Shown here: positions 46,561 through 55,798 of the stretch, one piece after another
How the letters are laid out: every line of letters begins with the position of its first letter
Position numbering within the stretch: position 1 is the stretch's first letter
Origin: Frankia alni ACN14a
GTDB lineage: Bacteria; Actinomycetota; Actinomycetes; Frankiales; Frankiaceae
NCBI RefSeq assembly: GCF_000058485.1
Contig: NC_008278.1
Coordinates: 5,636,962-5,700,961, forward strand
DNA: 64,000 nt
Direction of reading: 5' to 3'
Position numbers and translations under genes: made by a program
Notes under the pieces: model-generated
What the model was told of the DNA's origin: nothing
Seen by the model: only the letters and a program-made list of their open reading frames with translations
The model's database searches: none

Positions 46561-47058
46561 ATGTCCGACTATGCGAAGGCGCTCGGTGCTCGGCTGCGCG
46601 CGATACGCACCCAGCAGGGGCTCTCGCTTCATGGCGTCGAAGAGAAGTCGCACGGTCGGTGGAAAGCCGTCGTCGTCGGTTCCTACGAACGTGGGGACCG
46701 CGCCGTCACCGTACAGCGTCTCTCGGAGCTCGCGGAGTTCTACGGCGTTCCGGTCGGGGAGCTTCTTCCCGAGGGTTCCACCGTCGCCCCGCTGGAGCAG
46801 TCTCCGCGGATCGTCCTCGACCTCGAGCGCCTTTCCCAGGTGCCCAAGGAGCAGGGCGGACCGCTCGCGCGGTACGCGGCGACCATTCAGAGCCAGCGCG
46901 GCGACTACAACGGCCGGGTTCTCTCCATTCGCTACGAGGACCTGCGTTCCCTCGCGGTGATCTATGACACCTCCCCCAGCAAGCTCACCGAACAGCTCGT
47001 CTCGTGGGGCGTGCTGTCCCCGGAGCAGGGCGCGGACGCCACCGCTTCCGACGTCTGA
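46561..47058 (+). CDS. bldD: Developmental master regulator BldD
   Basis: In Streptomyces, a c-di-GMP-dependent dimeric repressor of sporulation genes. 165 residues. N-terminal XRE helix-turn-helix (about 8-65: LRAIRTQQGLSLHGVEEKS, KAVVVGSYERGDRAVTVQRL). The C-terminal c-di-GMP signature is RGD (113-115), 8 residues, RYED (124-127), in register with RGD-X8-RQDD of S. coelicolor. ATG 46561 chosen (AGGAG 11 nt upstream) over an in-frame GTG at 46549 that overlaps the AGGAG. Divergent from pyrR, as in Streptomyces. Confidence 0.97.
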   Translation: MSDYAKALGARLRAIRTQQGLSLHGVEEKSHGRWKAVVVGSYERGDRAVTVQRLSELAEFYGVPVGELLPEGSTVAPLEQSPRIVLDLERLSQVPKEQGGPLARYAATIQSQRGDYNGRVLSIRYEDLRSLAVIYDTSPSKLTEQLVSWGVLSPEQGADATASDV

Positions 47059-47063
47059 CAACC

Positions 47064-47084
47064 CTGCCGGTGCTCCACCGGCAG
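47064..47084 (+). terminator. bldD terminator hairpin
   Basis: Perfect 9-bp stem with a 3-nt loop starting 5 bp after the bldD stop. No T-tract; followed directly by the tandem repeat array. Confidence 0.7.
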
Positions 47085-47091
47085 CGCACCA

Positions 47092-47180
47092 ACCAACGGT
47101 TCCAGCATCACCAACGTTCCAGCATCACCAGCGGTTCCAGCATCACCAGCGGTTCCAGCACCACCAGTGGTTCCAGCACC
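47092..47180. repeat. 18-bp tandem repeat, 5 copies, between bldD and nusB
   Basis: Units at 47092, 47110 (17 bp, one base missing), 47127, 47145 and 47163, consensus ACCAGCGGTTCCAGCATC. Noncoding, between convergent genes. The remaining spacer to 47378 holds nothing I recognise. Confidence 0.92.
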
Positions 47181-47378
47181 ATCTAGCGACGCAGCATCAC
47201 CAGCAGTCTCGTTCGTGGCACAGCAGCTTCATCTCGATGTGATCGCGGGTCGGCATTCGGGGTCTCCGGCCGGCCGAACGCGAGTGGCACACCGGCAGCC
47301 GGGGGTACCCCGGTACGTCGCTGGGGCGACGTACCGGGCACGCCGATCGCGCGGCACCGGCCACGGCCGACAGGCCGG

Positions 47379-47810
47379 TCAGGACTCCCGGACCGACCCG
47401 GTGTCCGGTTCGGCCGTCACCGGCACCGCCCCGGCGTCGACCAGGCCGTTGACGAAGGACGGCGACCGGTCGGTGGACAGGTTCTTCGCCAGTTCCACCG
47501 CCTCGTCGATGACGACTCGGGGCGGAACGTCGGGCCGCCACAACAGCTCCAGCACGGCGATCCGCAGGATGTTGCGGTCGACCGGGGGCATGCGCTCCAG
47601 CGTCCAGCCCTCGGCGTGCCGGCCGATCCGCTCGTTGATCTCCCGCCAGTGCTCGACGACGCCCCTGACCAGCCCCTCGGCGTACTCCGAGACGGGCGGG
47701 TCGGCCTGGGCGCGCCGGGCGGTGAGGATCTCCGGGACGGCGGCACCGCGCACGTCCGCCTCGAACAGGATGTCCAGCGCGCGCTTGCGGGCCTTGGACC
47801 TGGCGCTCAG
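47379..47810 (-). CDS. nusB: Transcription antitermination protein NusB, predicted CUG start
   Basis: RNA-binding antitermination factor. 143 residues from the predicted start. The conserved N-terminus [18 protein letters not shown] lies in frame upstream of the first GTG (47753) and includes the Arg-rich RNA-binding helix. The open frame has no ATG, GTG or TTG before it in that region. CTG at 47810-47808 overlaps the efp stop as CTGA, the same arrangement as the ATGA/GTGA junctions elsewhere here. Further motifs: [40 protein letters not shown]. If GTG 47753 is used, the protein loses its first helix. Confidence 0.88.
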   Translation of the reverse strand: MSARSKARKRALDILFEADVRGAAVPEILTARRAQADPPVSEYAEGLVRGVVEHWREINERIGRHAEGWTLERMPPVDRNILRIAVLELLWRPDVPPRVVIDEAVELAKNLSTDRSPSFVNGLVDAGAVPVTAEPDTGSVRES

Positions 47811-48370
47811 CTCGTCACCCGGCCCAGATAGCGGCCGTCGCGGGTGTCGACCTTGACCTTCTCGCCGGTCGTGATGAACAGCGGCACGTTGATCGTCGCG
47901 CCCGTCTCCAGGGTCGCGGGCTTCGTGCCGCCGGTCGAACGGTCGCCCTGCACGCCCGGGTCGGTCTGGGCGATCGTCAGCTCGACGCTGGCGGGCAGCT
48001 CCACGTAGAGCGGGGCGCCGTCGTGCAGCGCGACGGTGGCGACGGTGTTCTCCAGCATGTAGTCGGCGGTCGTGCCGACGACGTCGGGCGGGATCGGGAT
48101 CTGGTCGTAGGACTCGCTGTCCATGAAGACGAACTCGGCGCCGTCCCGGTAGAGGTAGGTCATCTCGCGCCGGTCCACGGTCGCGACCTCGACCTTGACG
48201 CCGGCGTTGAAGGTGCGGTCGACGACCTTCCCGGTGAGCACGTTCTTCAGGGTCGTGCGGACGAACGCCCCGCCCTTACCCGGCTTGACGTGCTGGAAGC
48301 CGACGACGTTCCACAACACCCCGTCGATGTCGAGCGTCATGCCGTTCTTCAGGTCGTTGCTGGTCGCCAC
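47807..48370 (-). CDS. efp: Elongation factor P
   Basis: Rescues ribosomes stalled at polyproline. 187 residues, three OB-like domains. [17 protein letters not shown] start region, [18 protein letters not shown] (modifiable lysine loop), [13 protein letters not shown], and C-terminal [21 protein letters not shown] 48370 begins conserved sequence. The proteome here is rich in Pro runs, which makes EF-P important (inference). Confidence 0.97.
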   Translation of the reverse strand: MATSNDLKNGMTLDIDGVLWNVVGFQHVKPGKGGAFVRTTLKNVLTGKVVDRTFNAGVKVEVATVDRREMTYLYRDGAEFVFMDSESYDQIPIPPDVVGTTADYMLENTVATVALHDGAPLYVELPASVELTIAQTDPGVQGDRSTGGTKPATLETGATINVPLFITTGEKVKVDTRDGRYLGRVTS

Positions 48371-48582
48371 TGCGCGCGTTCTCCCGTTCGGTTGCCATGC
48401 GTCGGCACGGCGGATCGTCGTCGTGCTGAAGCCTAGAGTCATCGGGTCGCACGCAGCGCGGCGACCCTGCCGGCCGCGACCGCCCGCCCGGGACCACTGC
48501 CGGTCCCTGCGCGGCGGCGATCAGCCAGGCCGCGGACAAGTCTACCGAGCCCGGCGCCCGCACCCCCGGGGCAGCGGTGTGA

Positions 48583-49698
48583 TCAGGGTGCTTCGGGCAG
48601 CGCCAGGCCGCCGGGGGCGACCGCCGTGAACGCGGCGATCAGCAGGCCGGTGTCCGGACTGTCGAGGATGACGGTCTCGCCCTGGGCGGCCAGGCCGATG
48701 AAACGCAGCCGCCGGCCGCGGGACTTCTTGTCCACCCGCATGGCGTCGAGCAGCGCCGGCCACCGGTCGCCGCGGTAGCTCACCGGCAGGCCGATGCGGG
48801 TCAGCAGCTCGCGATGCCGGTCGGCGGTGGCGTCGTCGAGGCCGGCGACGAGCCGGGACAGTTCCGCCGCGAACACCATGCCCACCGAGATCGCCGCGCC
48901 GTGCCGCCAGGTGAAGTGCTCGACCTTCTCGATCGCGTGGCCGAGGGTGTGGCCGTAGTTGAGGATCTCCCGGCGGCCGGCCTCCCGGGGATCACCGGAG
49001 ACGACCTCGGCCTTGACCCGGATGGAGCGTTCGACCAGTTCGGGCAGGTGGGCGGCGCCCGTGGGGTCGTCGTCGAGCAGGTCGAGGATGGCGGCGTCGG
49101 CGATGAACCCGGTCTTGACCACCTCGGCGAGCCCGGCGCGCACCTCGACGGCCGGCAGCGTGGCCAGCGCGGCGAGGTCGCACAGCACGGTCAGCGGCTG
49201 GTGGAACGCCCCGACCAGGTTCTTGCCCGCGTCGATGTCGACGCCGGTCTTGCCGCCGACGGCCGCGTCGACCATGCCGAGCACGGTGGTCGGCACCTGG
49301 ACGACGTCCACTCCGCGCAGCCAGCTCGCGGCGACGAACCCCGCCAGGTCGGTCACGGTGCCGCCACCGAGACCGATGATCACGTCGTCGCGGGTGAAGC
49401 CGATCCGGCCGAGGACGTCCCAGCAGAAGCCGGCGATGCGCAGCTGCTTGGCCTCCTCGCCGTCGGGCACCTCGACCGCGTGCGCCTCGACGCCGGCGTT
49501 CGCCCGCAGGTCCGCGACGACGGCGTCCGCCGTGGTTCGCAGCGCCGCCGGATGGATCACCGCGGCGCGGGTCCGCCCGGCGACCGTCTCGGCGAGATCG
49601 CCGAGCAACCCCTCACCGAGCACGACGTCGTAGGCCCGCTCCCCGCCGGGACGGACCGGGATCCGCACGACGTCGGACACCTTCGCCTGCACACTCAC
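48583..49698 (-). CDS. aroB: 3-dehydroquinate synthase
   Basis: Second shikimate-pathway step; NAD- and metal-dependent cyclisation. 371 residues. VEVPDGEEAKQL, IIGLGGGTVTDLAGFVAA, QVPTTVLGMVDAAVGGKTGVD, NYGHTLGHAIEK and HGAAISVGM, with metal ligands Glu/His present. GTG 49698 overlaps the aroK stop (GTGA); an upstream in-frame GTG exists inside aroK. A small hairpin (48490-48507) lies in the following spacer. Confidence 0.96.
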   Translation of the reverse strand: MSVQAKVSDVVRIPVRPGGERAYDVVLGEGLLGDLAETVAGRTRAAVIHPAALRTTADAVVADLRANAGVEAHAVEVPDGEEAKQLRIAGFCWDVLGRIGFTRDDVIIGLGGGTVTDLAGFVAASWLRGVDVVQVPTTVLGMVDAAVGGKTGVDIDAGKNLVGAFHQPLTVLCDLAALATLPAVEVRAGLAEVVKTGFIADAAILDLLDDDPTGAAHLPELVERSIRVKAEVVSGDPREAGRREILNYGHTLGHAIEKVEHFTWRHGAAISVGMVFAAELSRLVAGLDDATADRHRELLTRIGLPVSYRGDRWPALLDAMRVDKKSRGRRLRFIGLAAQGETVILDSPDTGLLIAAFTAVAPGGLALPEAP

Positions 49699-50273
49699 CG
49701 TGGAATCCTCACTGACGCCCCCGGAACCGGCGGCGCGGGCAGTTCCGCCAGGGCGGCGGCGACCAGATCGGCGACCTCGTCCGGCTGCCGGCCGGCGGTG
49801 TCGATGACGACCGCCGCCACCTCGGCGTACAGCGGCTGGCGGGCCTTGAGCAGGGCGGTGAGCCGCGCGCGCGGCCCCTCGACGAGCAGCGGCCGGTCGC
49901 GCGCGAGGCCGACCCGGCGTACCGCGTCGGACACGCCGACCTCCAGGTAGACGACCCGGTGACCGGCGAGCAGCGCCCTGGTGGCGGCGTCGAGGACCGC
50001 CCCGCCGCCCAGGGCGACGATCCCGCGGTGCTCGGCGAGCGCGGCGGCCACCGCCCGCGCCTCCGCGGCCCGGAAGTATTCCTCGCCGAACTCGATGAAG
50101 ATGTCGGCGACGCTGCGGCCGAGCTCGGCCTCGACGTCCGCGTCGGTGTCGCGGAACCCGACGCCCCACCGCTGCGCGAGCCGCGTCCCCACTGTCGTCT
50201 TGCCCGCGCCGGGCGCCCCGACCAGGACCGCACGCGGCCCGGCCGGCGCCGCCGGCGCCTCCTCCCCAACCAT
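49695..50273 (-). CDS. aroK: Shikimate kinase
   Basis: Phosphorylates shikimate with ATP. 192 residues. Walker A VGAPGAGKTTVG, FRDTDADVEAELG (shikimate Asp), FGEEYFRAAE, IVALGGGAVLD and the lid DRPLLVEGPRARL. ATG 50273. Pairs with aroB by a GTGA overlap. Confidence 0.96.
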   Translation of the reverse strand: MVGEEAPAAPAGPRAVLVGAPGAGKTTVGTRLAQRWGVGFRDTDADVEAELGRSVADIFIEFGEEYFRAAEARAVAAALAEHRGIVALGGGAVLDAATRALLAGHRVVYLEVGVSDAVRRVGLARDRPLLVEGPRARLTALLKARQPLYAEVAAVVIDTAGRQPDEVADLVAAALAELPAPPVPGASVRIPR

Positions 50274-50347
50274 GATCCTGTTACCCCGTCTGCAGTTCTG
50301 CCCGGCGACCGGCGGATGACCCGATCAGCGGATGCCCCGAACCCGAA

Positions 50348-50379
50348 CCGGTGGAGGGCCCCCACCGGTGGACCACCGG
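50348..50379 (-). terminator. aroC terminator hairpins
   Basis: Overlapping alternative stems just after the aroC stop: 7-bp arms at 50365-50371/50373-50379 and 50348-50354/50362-50368. No T-run. Confidence 0.45.
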
Positions 50380-50383
50380 CGCG

Positions 50384-51568
50384 TCAATGGATGACCAGGG
50401 ACTTCAGGTAGCCCTCGCAGTTGCGCCGGGTCTCCTCCACCGAGTCGCCGCCGAACTTCTCCAGGGCGGCGTCGGCAAGCACGAGCGCGACCATCGCCTC
50501 GGTGACGACGCCCGCGGCGGGCACCGCGCACACGTCCGACCGCTGGTTGATCGCGACCGCGGCCTCGCCGGTGGTCACGTCCACGGTGGACAGGGGGCGG
50601 GTGAGCGAGGAGATCGGCTTCATCGCCACCCGGACCCGCAGGGGCTCACCGGTGGTCATGCCGCCCTCGACACCGCCGGCCCGGTCGGTGGCGCGCCGCA
50701 CGCGCCGGCCCACGCCGCCGACCGGCTCGATCTCGTCGTGCGCCACCGAGCCGCGGCGGCGCGCGGTGGTGAACCCGTCGCCGAACTCGACGCCCTTGAT
50801 CGCCTGAATGCCCATGAGCTCGCCCGCGAGGCGCGCGTCGAGGCGGCGGTCGCCGTGCACGTAGCTGCCGAGCCCCGGCGGGCAGCCGTAGGCCAGCACC
50901 TCGACGATGCCACCGAGGGTGTCGGAGTCGGCCTGGGCGGCGTCGATCTCGGCGACCATCCGCTCGCTGGTGGCCTGGTCGGCGCAGCGGACGGGGTTGG
51001 CGTCGATCGCCGCGAGCGAGGTGGGCGCGGGCAGGCCCGGCGGGACCTCGGCCGCGCCGATCGCGACGACGTGGGAGAGGAGCTCGATGCCGTACGCCTG
51101 GCGGAGCAGCGCCTTGGCCGCGGTGCCGAGCGCGACGCGCGCCGCCGTCTCGCGGGCGCTGGCGCGCTCCAGCACCGGACGGGCGTCGTCGAAGCCGTAC
51201 TTCTGCATGCCGGCGAGGTCGGCGTGGCCGGGCCGCGGCCGGGTCAGGGGAGCGTTGCGCCCCAGGCCCGCGAGTGCGGCCGGATCGACCGGGTCGGGCG
51301 ACATGACCCGCTCCCACTTCGGCCACTCGCTGTTGCGGACGACGACGCTGATCGGACCGCCGAGCGAGACACCGTGGCGCAGGCCGCCGAGCAGCTCGAC
51401 GACGTCCCGCTCGAAGCTCATCCGCGCCCCACGGCCGTGCCCGAGACGCCGACGGGCAAGCTCCGCGGCGATGTCGTCACTGGTCACCCGGATACCCGCG
51501 GGCAGCCCCTCGACCGTGGCCACCAGGGCGGGACCGTGCGACTCCCCGGCAGTCAACCAACGCACCAT
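50384..51568 (-). CDS. aroC: Chorismate synthase
   Basis: Final shikimate-pathway step, needing reduced FMN. 394 residues. Signature [52 protein letters not shown] split across conserved blocks, and EFGDGF. ATG 51568 chosen; AGGGGG is very close to it, so the next codon GTG (51565) is a real alternative. Chorismate feeds aromatic amino acids including the Phe used by PheST. Confidence 0.97.
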   Translation of the reverse strand: MVRWLTAGESHGPALVATVEGLPAGIRVTSDDIAAELARRRLGHGRGARMSFERDVVELLGGLRHGVSLGGPISVVVRNSEWPKWERVMSPDPVDPAALAGLGRNAPLTRPRPGHADLAGMQKYGFDDARPVLERASARETAARVALGTAAKALLRQAYGIELLSHVVAIGAAEVPPGLPAPTSLAAIDANPVRCADQATSERMVAEIDAAQADSDTLGGIVEVLAYGCPPGLGSYVHGDRRLDARLAGELMGIQAIKGVEFGDGFTTARRRGSVAHDEIEPVGGVGRRVRRATDRAGGVEGGMTTGEPLRVRVAMKPISSLTRPLSTVDVTTGEAAVAINQRSDVCAVPAAGVVTEAMVALVLADAALEKFGGDSVEETRRNCEGYLKSLVIH

Positions 51569-51698
51569 GCCCCCTAGTGTTTCACGACTGCCGATGGTGC
51601 ACGTCGCGCCGGGAACTCCGTCACCTTCGCCCCCGCCGGGACCCATCTGTCGGGCCGGCCGCGGCCGGCCCGGTCAGCCCCCGCCGACCAGCCGCCGG

Positions 51699-52358
51699 TC
51701 AGCCGCCGCCGACCAGGACCGCCAGCAGGGTTCCGGCCAGCAGGAACGGCCCGTAGGCGAGGCGATCGTGCCAGCGGGCCCGGCCGGCGGCGAGCAGCAC
51801 GAGCGCCGCCACCCCGCCGAGGACCACCCCGGCGAACATCCCGAACACCACGCTCGGCCAGCCCAGCCAGCCCAGGGCCCCGCCGAGCAGACCCGCGAGC
51901 TTGACGTCGCCCCGGCCGAGGCCGGCGCGCGGCAGCCGGTACAGCGTCAGGAAGGCCAGCCAGCAGGCGGCGCCGGCAAGCACCGCCCGCAGCAGGCGAT
52001 CCGGTGCGTCGTCAACCAGCGCGGCGGCTCCGAGCAGCACGGCCAGCAACGGGTAGGACGGCAGTACCAGAGCGTCCGGCAGGCGGTGCACCCGCACGTC
52101 GATCGCGGACAGCCAGACCCCGAGCATGCCGAGATACAGATAGGCCGGTAACCAGCCAGGATGGTTGTGCAGGACGGTGGTCACCGCGGCCACCACCACC
52201 GCCGTGCCGATCCCCAGGGCCGCCTTCCCCGGAGCGGCGCGACGCGGTTCGGCACCGTCCGGCGGGGGCACCCCCGCCACGACCCGGTGCCCGACCGGTA
52301 TCGCCACCGCGAACGCCACCAGCGCCATCAGCACGCTGAGCCCGATCTCGCCCACCAC
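51699..52358 (-). CDS. A24-family prepilin peptidase-like membrane protease
   Basis: 219 residues, mostly membrane-embedded with about six hydrophobic segments. The two catalytic aspartates of type IV prepilin peptidases are recognisable: LSAIDVRVHRLPDALVLP and GLGRGDVKLAGLLGG. The N-terminal cysteine-rich methyltransferase domain of classical PilD is absent, so it is the short peptidase form, likely serving Flp/Tad-type pilins. Sits between aroE and aroC, as in other actinomycetes. Pilin genes are not in the window. Confidence 0.88.
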   Translation of the reverse strand: MVGEIGLSVLMALVAFAVAIPVGHRVVAGVPPPDGAEPRRAAPGKAALGIGTAVVVAAVTTVLHNHPGWLPAYLYLGMLGVWLSAIDVRVHRLPDALVLPSYPLLAVLLGAAALVDDAPDRLLRAVLAGAACWLAFLTLYRLPRAGLGRGDVKLAGLLGGALGWLGWPSVVFGMFAGVVLGGVAALVLLAAGRARWHDRLAYGPFLLAGTLLAVLVGGG

Positions 52359-52479
52359 TAGGACCGATGATCATGGTGTTCCGCGGAACCGTGCCGTACG
52401 TCCGCCCCCGGTCCTGACTCCAGCCCTGACTCCAGCCCTGACGTCGGCCCTGACGTCGGCCCTGAGTCCAGCACGGACC

Positions 52480-53664
52480 TCACCCGCCCGCAGAGCCGGC
52501 GCCGTCGATGCCGGCGACGACACTGGCGTTGAGGCGTTCGTCGAGGGCGGCCTGGCCGGCGGTCAACAGCACCCCGGCGGGAACGCGGCGGCCGGTGAAG
52601 TGCTCGACCTGCCCGACGGCCTGGGCGGCGAGGATCTCCAGGCCGCTGGCGACGCGGGCACCGGCCCGGTACGCGGCGGCGGCCAGCGCGGTCGGCCACG
52701 GGTGGTAGAGCAGCTCCACAAGCTGGCTCGACGCCGGCCAGCGGCGGGTCGCCAGGGGGTCGGTCGCGCCGGCGGGGGTGGTGGCGATGACGAGGTCCGG
52801 GCCCGCGGGCAGGCCGCCGGCGAGCAGCTCCCACGGCAGCGCCGTCACCTCGACGCCGAGGCGGGCGCCGATCCGGGCCACCTCCGCGACCGCCTCGGGA
52901 CGCCGGGCCACCACGGCGACGTGCGGACAGCCGGCGGCGGCGACGGCCGCGACGGCCGCGCGGGCGGTGCCCCCGGCGCCGAGGATCAGCGGCTGGCCGG
53001 GCACCGCGCCCCGCATGACCCGGCGCAGGGCGACGCCGATGCCGACGACGTCGGTGTTGTAGCCGTGCAGGCGCCCGGCCTCGCCGACGACGACGGTGTT
53101 GACCGCGCCGATCGCCGCCGCCGTCGGGTCGACCTCGTCAAGCAGGTCCACGACGACGGTCTTGAGCGGCATCGTCAGGGACAGGCCGACCCAGTCCGGG
53201 TCCGACCGGACCCGCTCCATCATCGCCGGCAGCTCGGAGGCGTCGCAGTGGATGGCCGTGTAGGTGACGGCAAGCCCGAGCTCCGCGTAGGCGGCCGCGT
53301 GCAGCACCGGGGAGAGCGAATGGTCCACCGGGGCGCCGAGCACTGCGGCGCGGACCGGATGCGCGGGCGTCGCCGCGGCGGCGAGGCGCTGCGGCCGCTG
53401 CGCCGCCGCCCACGCGCCCACGCCGGCGTTCCCCCCACCGCCGCCACCACCGCTGCCGCTGCCGCTGCCGCTGCCGCTGCCACCACTGCTACCGCTGCCC
53501 AGGTCGCCCGCCGCGCCTACGCCGCCCAGCTGGATCTCCCGCACCACGTGGCCTCCCGCCTGGTTCAGAGGCGTCCGGGCACGGCCGAACGCGCCGGATC
53601 GCCCGCCGCCGCCGGTGTTGTCACCCGTCGGTCGCCCGGCTGGGGCTGCGCTACTCCCTGCCAC
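52480..53664 (-). CDS. aroE: Shikimate dehydrogenase
   Basis: NADPH-dependent reduction of dehydroshikimate. 394 residues if begun at the GTG overlapping the mltG end; about 280 are the enzyme. Core: RAAVLGAPVDHSLSPVLH, SLTMPLKTVVVD (catalytic Lys), AVNTVVV, HGYNTDVVG (Asp) and NADP loop ILGAGGTARAAVAAV. A Ser/Gly run (GSGSGSGSGSG) joins an unstructured head to the core, encoded by 6-bp repeats. A downstream start such as GTG 53547 is possible; the head may be untranslated. Confidence 0.92.
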   Translation of the reverse strand: MAGSSAAPAGRPTGDNTGGGGRSGAFGRARTPLNQAGGHVVREIQLGGVGAAGDLGSGSSGGSGSGSGSGSGGGGGGGNAGVGAWAAAQRPQRLAAAATPAHPVRAAVLGAPVDHSLSPVLHAAAYAELGLAVTYTAIHCDASELPAMMERVRSDPDWVGLSLTMPLKTVVVDLLDEVDPTAAAIGAVNTVVVGEAGRLHGYNTDVVGIGVALRRVMRGAVPGQPLILGAGGTARAAVAAVAAAGCPHVAVVARRPEAVAEVARIGARLGVEVTALPWELLAGGLPAGPDLVIATTPAGATDPLATRRWPASSQLVELLYHPWPTALAAAAYRAGARVASGLEILAAQAVGQVEHFTGRRVPAGVLLTAGQAALDERLNASVVAGIDGAGSAGG

Positions 53665-55168
53665 CCTCGGCGCGGTACTGCGCCCGCGCCTCGGCCCACT
53701 CCGCGTCGGTCGTCGCGAAGCGGGTCACCCTGCTCTGCGGCATGGACACGAAATACAACCATGACCCGGCGGCCGGTTCCAGGGCCGATTTCAACGCCCA
53801 GATCCCGGGGTTGGAGATCGCGCCCGGGGGCAGGCCGGCCACCGAGCGGGTGTTGTACGGATTGGCCTTGTTGAGCTGGTCCTTCGTCAGCGGGCCCTCG
53901 TACTCGTCCTCGGCGTAGCGGGTGGTGGAGTCCATGTCGAGGCGACGGAAACGCCCGGTGGTGTCGTGGAGCCGGTTGTAGATCACCCGGGCGACCTTGG
54001 GCCCCTCGCTCGCGTTCGCGACCTCCTTCTCGACGATCGAGGCGATGGTCACGATGTCGGCCGGCCTGACACCCATCGCGGTGGCCCTGGCCTCCAGGTC
54101 GATCGACGCCGCCTCCTTCTTGAAGCGGGCGACGAAGGAGGTCAGCAGCTGGCTCGGGGTGGACCCGGGCACCAGGTCGTAGGTGGACGGGAAGAGGTAG
54201 CCCTCCAGGGTCGGCGCGTAGGACGGCAGACCGAGTTGGGCGGGATTGCGGGCGATCGCCTCCAGATCGCTCAACGGCAGGCCGAGCCGCTGGTGCAGGC
54301 CGTCGAGCACCTGGTGGACGGTCATGCCCTCCTTGATGACGAACTTGAACGGCGCGGAGGACGCCGGATCGAGCAACGCGGCGAGCGCGGCCTCGGCGCT
54401 CATCCGGCTACGCAGCCGGTAGGTGCCCGGCTGGATGCCCAGCGACTTGGGGTTGGCGGAGGCCGCCTTGACGAACGCCGAGACCGACGCGGTCACGTCC
54501 GCGTCGTGCAGCTCCACGGCGATCTGGCGGGCGGTGGCGCCGTCGGGGACCTGCACCACCGCGATGCCGTCGCCCGAGCCGTCGTAGTCGGCGCTGGTGG
54601 AGCTGCCGCCGGAGACCCTGCCGATGACCTTGCCGATGCCGAAGATGGCGACGCCCAGCAGTGCGGCGACGACGAGGAGGACGGCGATCAGCTTCGGCAG
54701 CGCCCGGCCGCGGCGCTCGTCGGCGCCGTCGTCGTCCCAGCCGCCGCCCCAGTCCTCGGCGTCGTCCGGCGGATAGCCGCCGGCGGCGGAGTGCCGATCA
54801 CGCCGGCGGCCGCCGCGGTCACGGCGGGAGCCGGCCCCGGCGTCGCGCGGGTGCCCGTCGTCGCCGTAGTCGTCGGCGTAGCCCTCGTCGTCGTGACCCG
54901 CGCCGGTGTGGCCCGAACCGGAGTAGCTCGCGCCGACCTGGCCTTCGTCGGCGTAGTCCCCGTCGGCGTAGTCCCCGTCGGCGTAGCCCTCGCCGGCATA
55001 GTCCTCGTCGACATACCCGTCCTCGGCGTACCCCTCGTCGGCGTAGCCGTCCTCGGGATACCCGTCGGGACGCCTGCCGGCGGCTCGGCGGTCGGCGTGC
55101 CCGGCGGAGCGGCGGCCACGGCGATAGGGATCCTCGTCGAGCATCTCGTCGAGGTTGCCGCCCGTCAC
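53651..55168 (-). CDS. mltG: Endolytic murein transglycosylase MltG
   Basis: Cuts nascent glycan strands at the membrane. 505 residues. A cytoplasmic head (1-157) contains eight Tyr-acidic pentapeptide repeats at 36-75 and more acidic/Gly sequence. Membrane segment 158-179 (LPKLIAVLLVVAALLGVAIF), LysM-like region with VVQVPDGATARQIAVELHDA, and the YceG catalytic domain with Glu380 in TIASIVEKEVA and YNTRSVAGLPPGAISNPG. GTG 55168 overlaps the ruvX stop (GTGA). Neighbour of aroE, as usual. Confidence 0.95.
   Translation of the reverse strand: MTGGNLDEMLDEDPYRRGRRSAGHADRRAAGRRPDGYPEDGYADEGYAEDGYVDEDYAGEGYADGDYADGDYADEGQVGASYSGSGHTGAGHDDEGYADDYGDDGHPRDAGAGSRRDRGGRRRDRHSAAGGYPPDDAEDWGGGWDDDGADERRGRALPKLIAVLLVVAALLGVAIFGIGKVIGRVSGGSSTSADYDGSGDGIAVVQVPDGATARQIAVELHDADVTASVSAFVKAASANPKSLGIQPGTYRLRSRMSAEAALAALLDPASSAPFKFVIKEGMTVHQVLDGLHQRLGLPLSDLEAIARNPAQLGLPSYAPTLEGYLFPSTYDLVPGSTPSQLLTSFVARFKKEAASIDLEARATAMGVRPADIVTIASIVEKEVANASEGPKVARVIYNRLHDTTGRFRRLDMDSTTRYAEDEYEGPLTKDQLNKANPYNTRSVAGLPPGAISNPGIWALKSALEPAAGSWLYFVSMPQSRVTRFATTDAEWAEARAQYRAEGGRE
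54944..55063 (-). repeat. 15-bp tandem repeat, about 8 copies, in mltG
   Basis: Encodes eight pentapeptides of pattern [G/D]-Y-[A/P/V]-[D/E/G]-[E/D/G] in the cytoplasmic head of MltG. Units are degenerate at DNA level but in strict 15-bp register. Confidence 0.88.
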
Positions 55169-55782
55169 CTCTCATCCTGAGAGGCGGCATCCGCAGAGGC
55201 GGCATCCGCAGAGGCGGCCTCCGTGGAAGGGGCCCCCGTGGAGGAGGCCCCCGTGGACCCGGCCACGCCGGGCGCGCCGCCCCGGGGGCGGCTGTCCAGG
55301 TCGTGCTGCAGGATCTGCACGGCTGCCTCCTGATCCACGAGACTGCGGCGGGCGCGGGAACGAACGCCACGCTCGGCCATTCTGCGATGAGCCGCAACCG
55401 TGGTGAGCCGCTCGTCCACGAACCGCACGGGGACGGGGGCGATCCGCTCGGCGAGTACCTCGACGTACTGCCGGACAAGCTGGACCGCCCGCCCCTCCTG
55501 CCCCGACATCTGCCGGGGCAGGCCCACCACGACCTCTACAGCCTGCCTGTCTCGCACGATCTGGACAAGCTGCTCGATGTCCGCATTATGGCGCTTATCC
55601 CGGGCCAGGGTCGTGACGGGCACCGCGAGGACACCGCCGGGATCGCTGGCGGCCACCCCGACCCGCACGGAGCCGACGTCGACACCGATACGCACCCCGC
55701 GCCGCAGGTCCGGGCCACTGCCCGAACCATCCCCCGGCCCGTTGCCCGGCCCACCGCCCGGCCCGTTGCCCGGGCCGCTCAT
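55165..55782 (-). CDS. ruvX: YqgF/RuvX-family nuclease (Holliday junction resolvase-like)
   Basis: RNase H-fold nuclease, in other bacteria involved in pre-16S rRNA processing. 205 residues against about 150. Core motifs: RIGVDVGSVRVGVAASD (catalytic Asp), VVVGLPRQMSG, VRFVDERLTTVAA (Glu) and SLVDQEAAVQIL (Asp). Both ends are low complexity: N-terminal GPGNGPGGGP repeats and a C-terminal ADAAS repeat tail. ATG 55782; between alaS and mltG. Confidence 0.94.
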   Translation of the reverse strand: MSGPGNGPGGGPGNGPGDGSGSGPDLRRGVRIGVDVGSVRVGVAASDPGGVLAVPVTTLARDKRHNADIEQLVQIVRDRQAVEVVVGLPRQMSGQEGRAVQLVRQYVEVLAERIAPVPVRFVDERLTTVAAHRRMAERGVRSRARRSLVDQEAAVQILQHDLDSRPRGGAPGVAGSTGASSTGAPSTEAASADAASADAASQDER

Positions 55783-55798
55783 CGGTTCCGCCGGACGG

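Noticed and set aside
47092-47180. Repeat array considered as CRISPR
   Set aside because: Units are contiguous without spacers, only 18 bp, and no cas gene is present.
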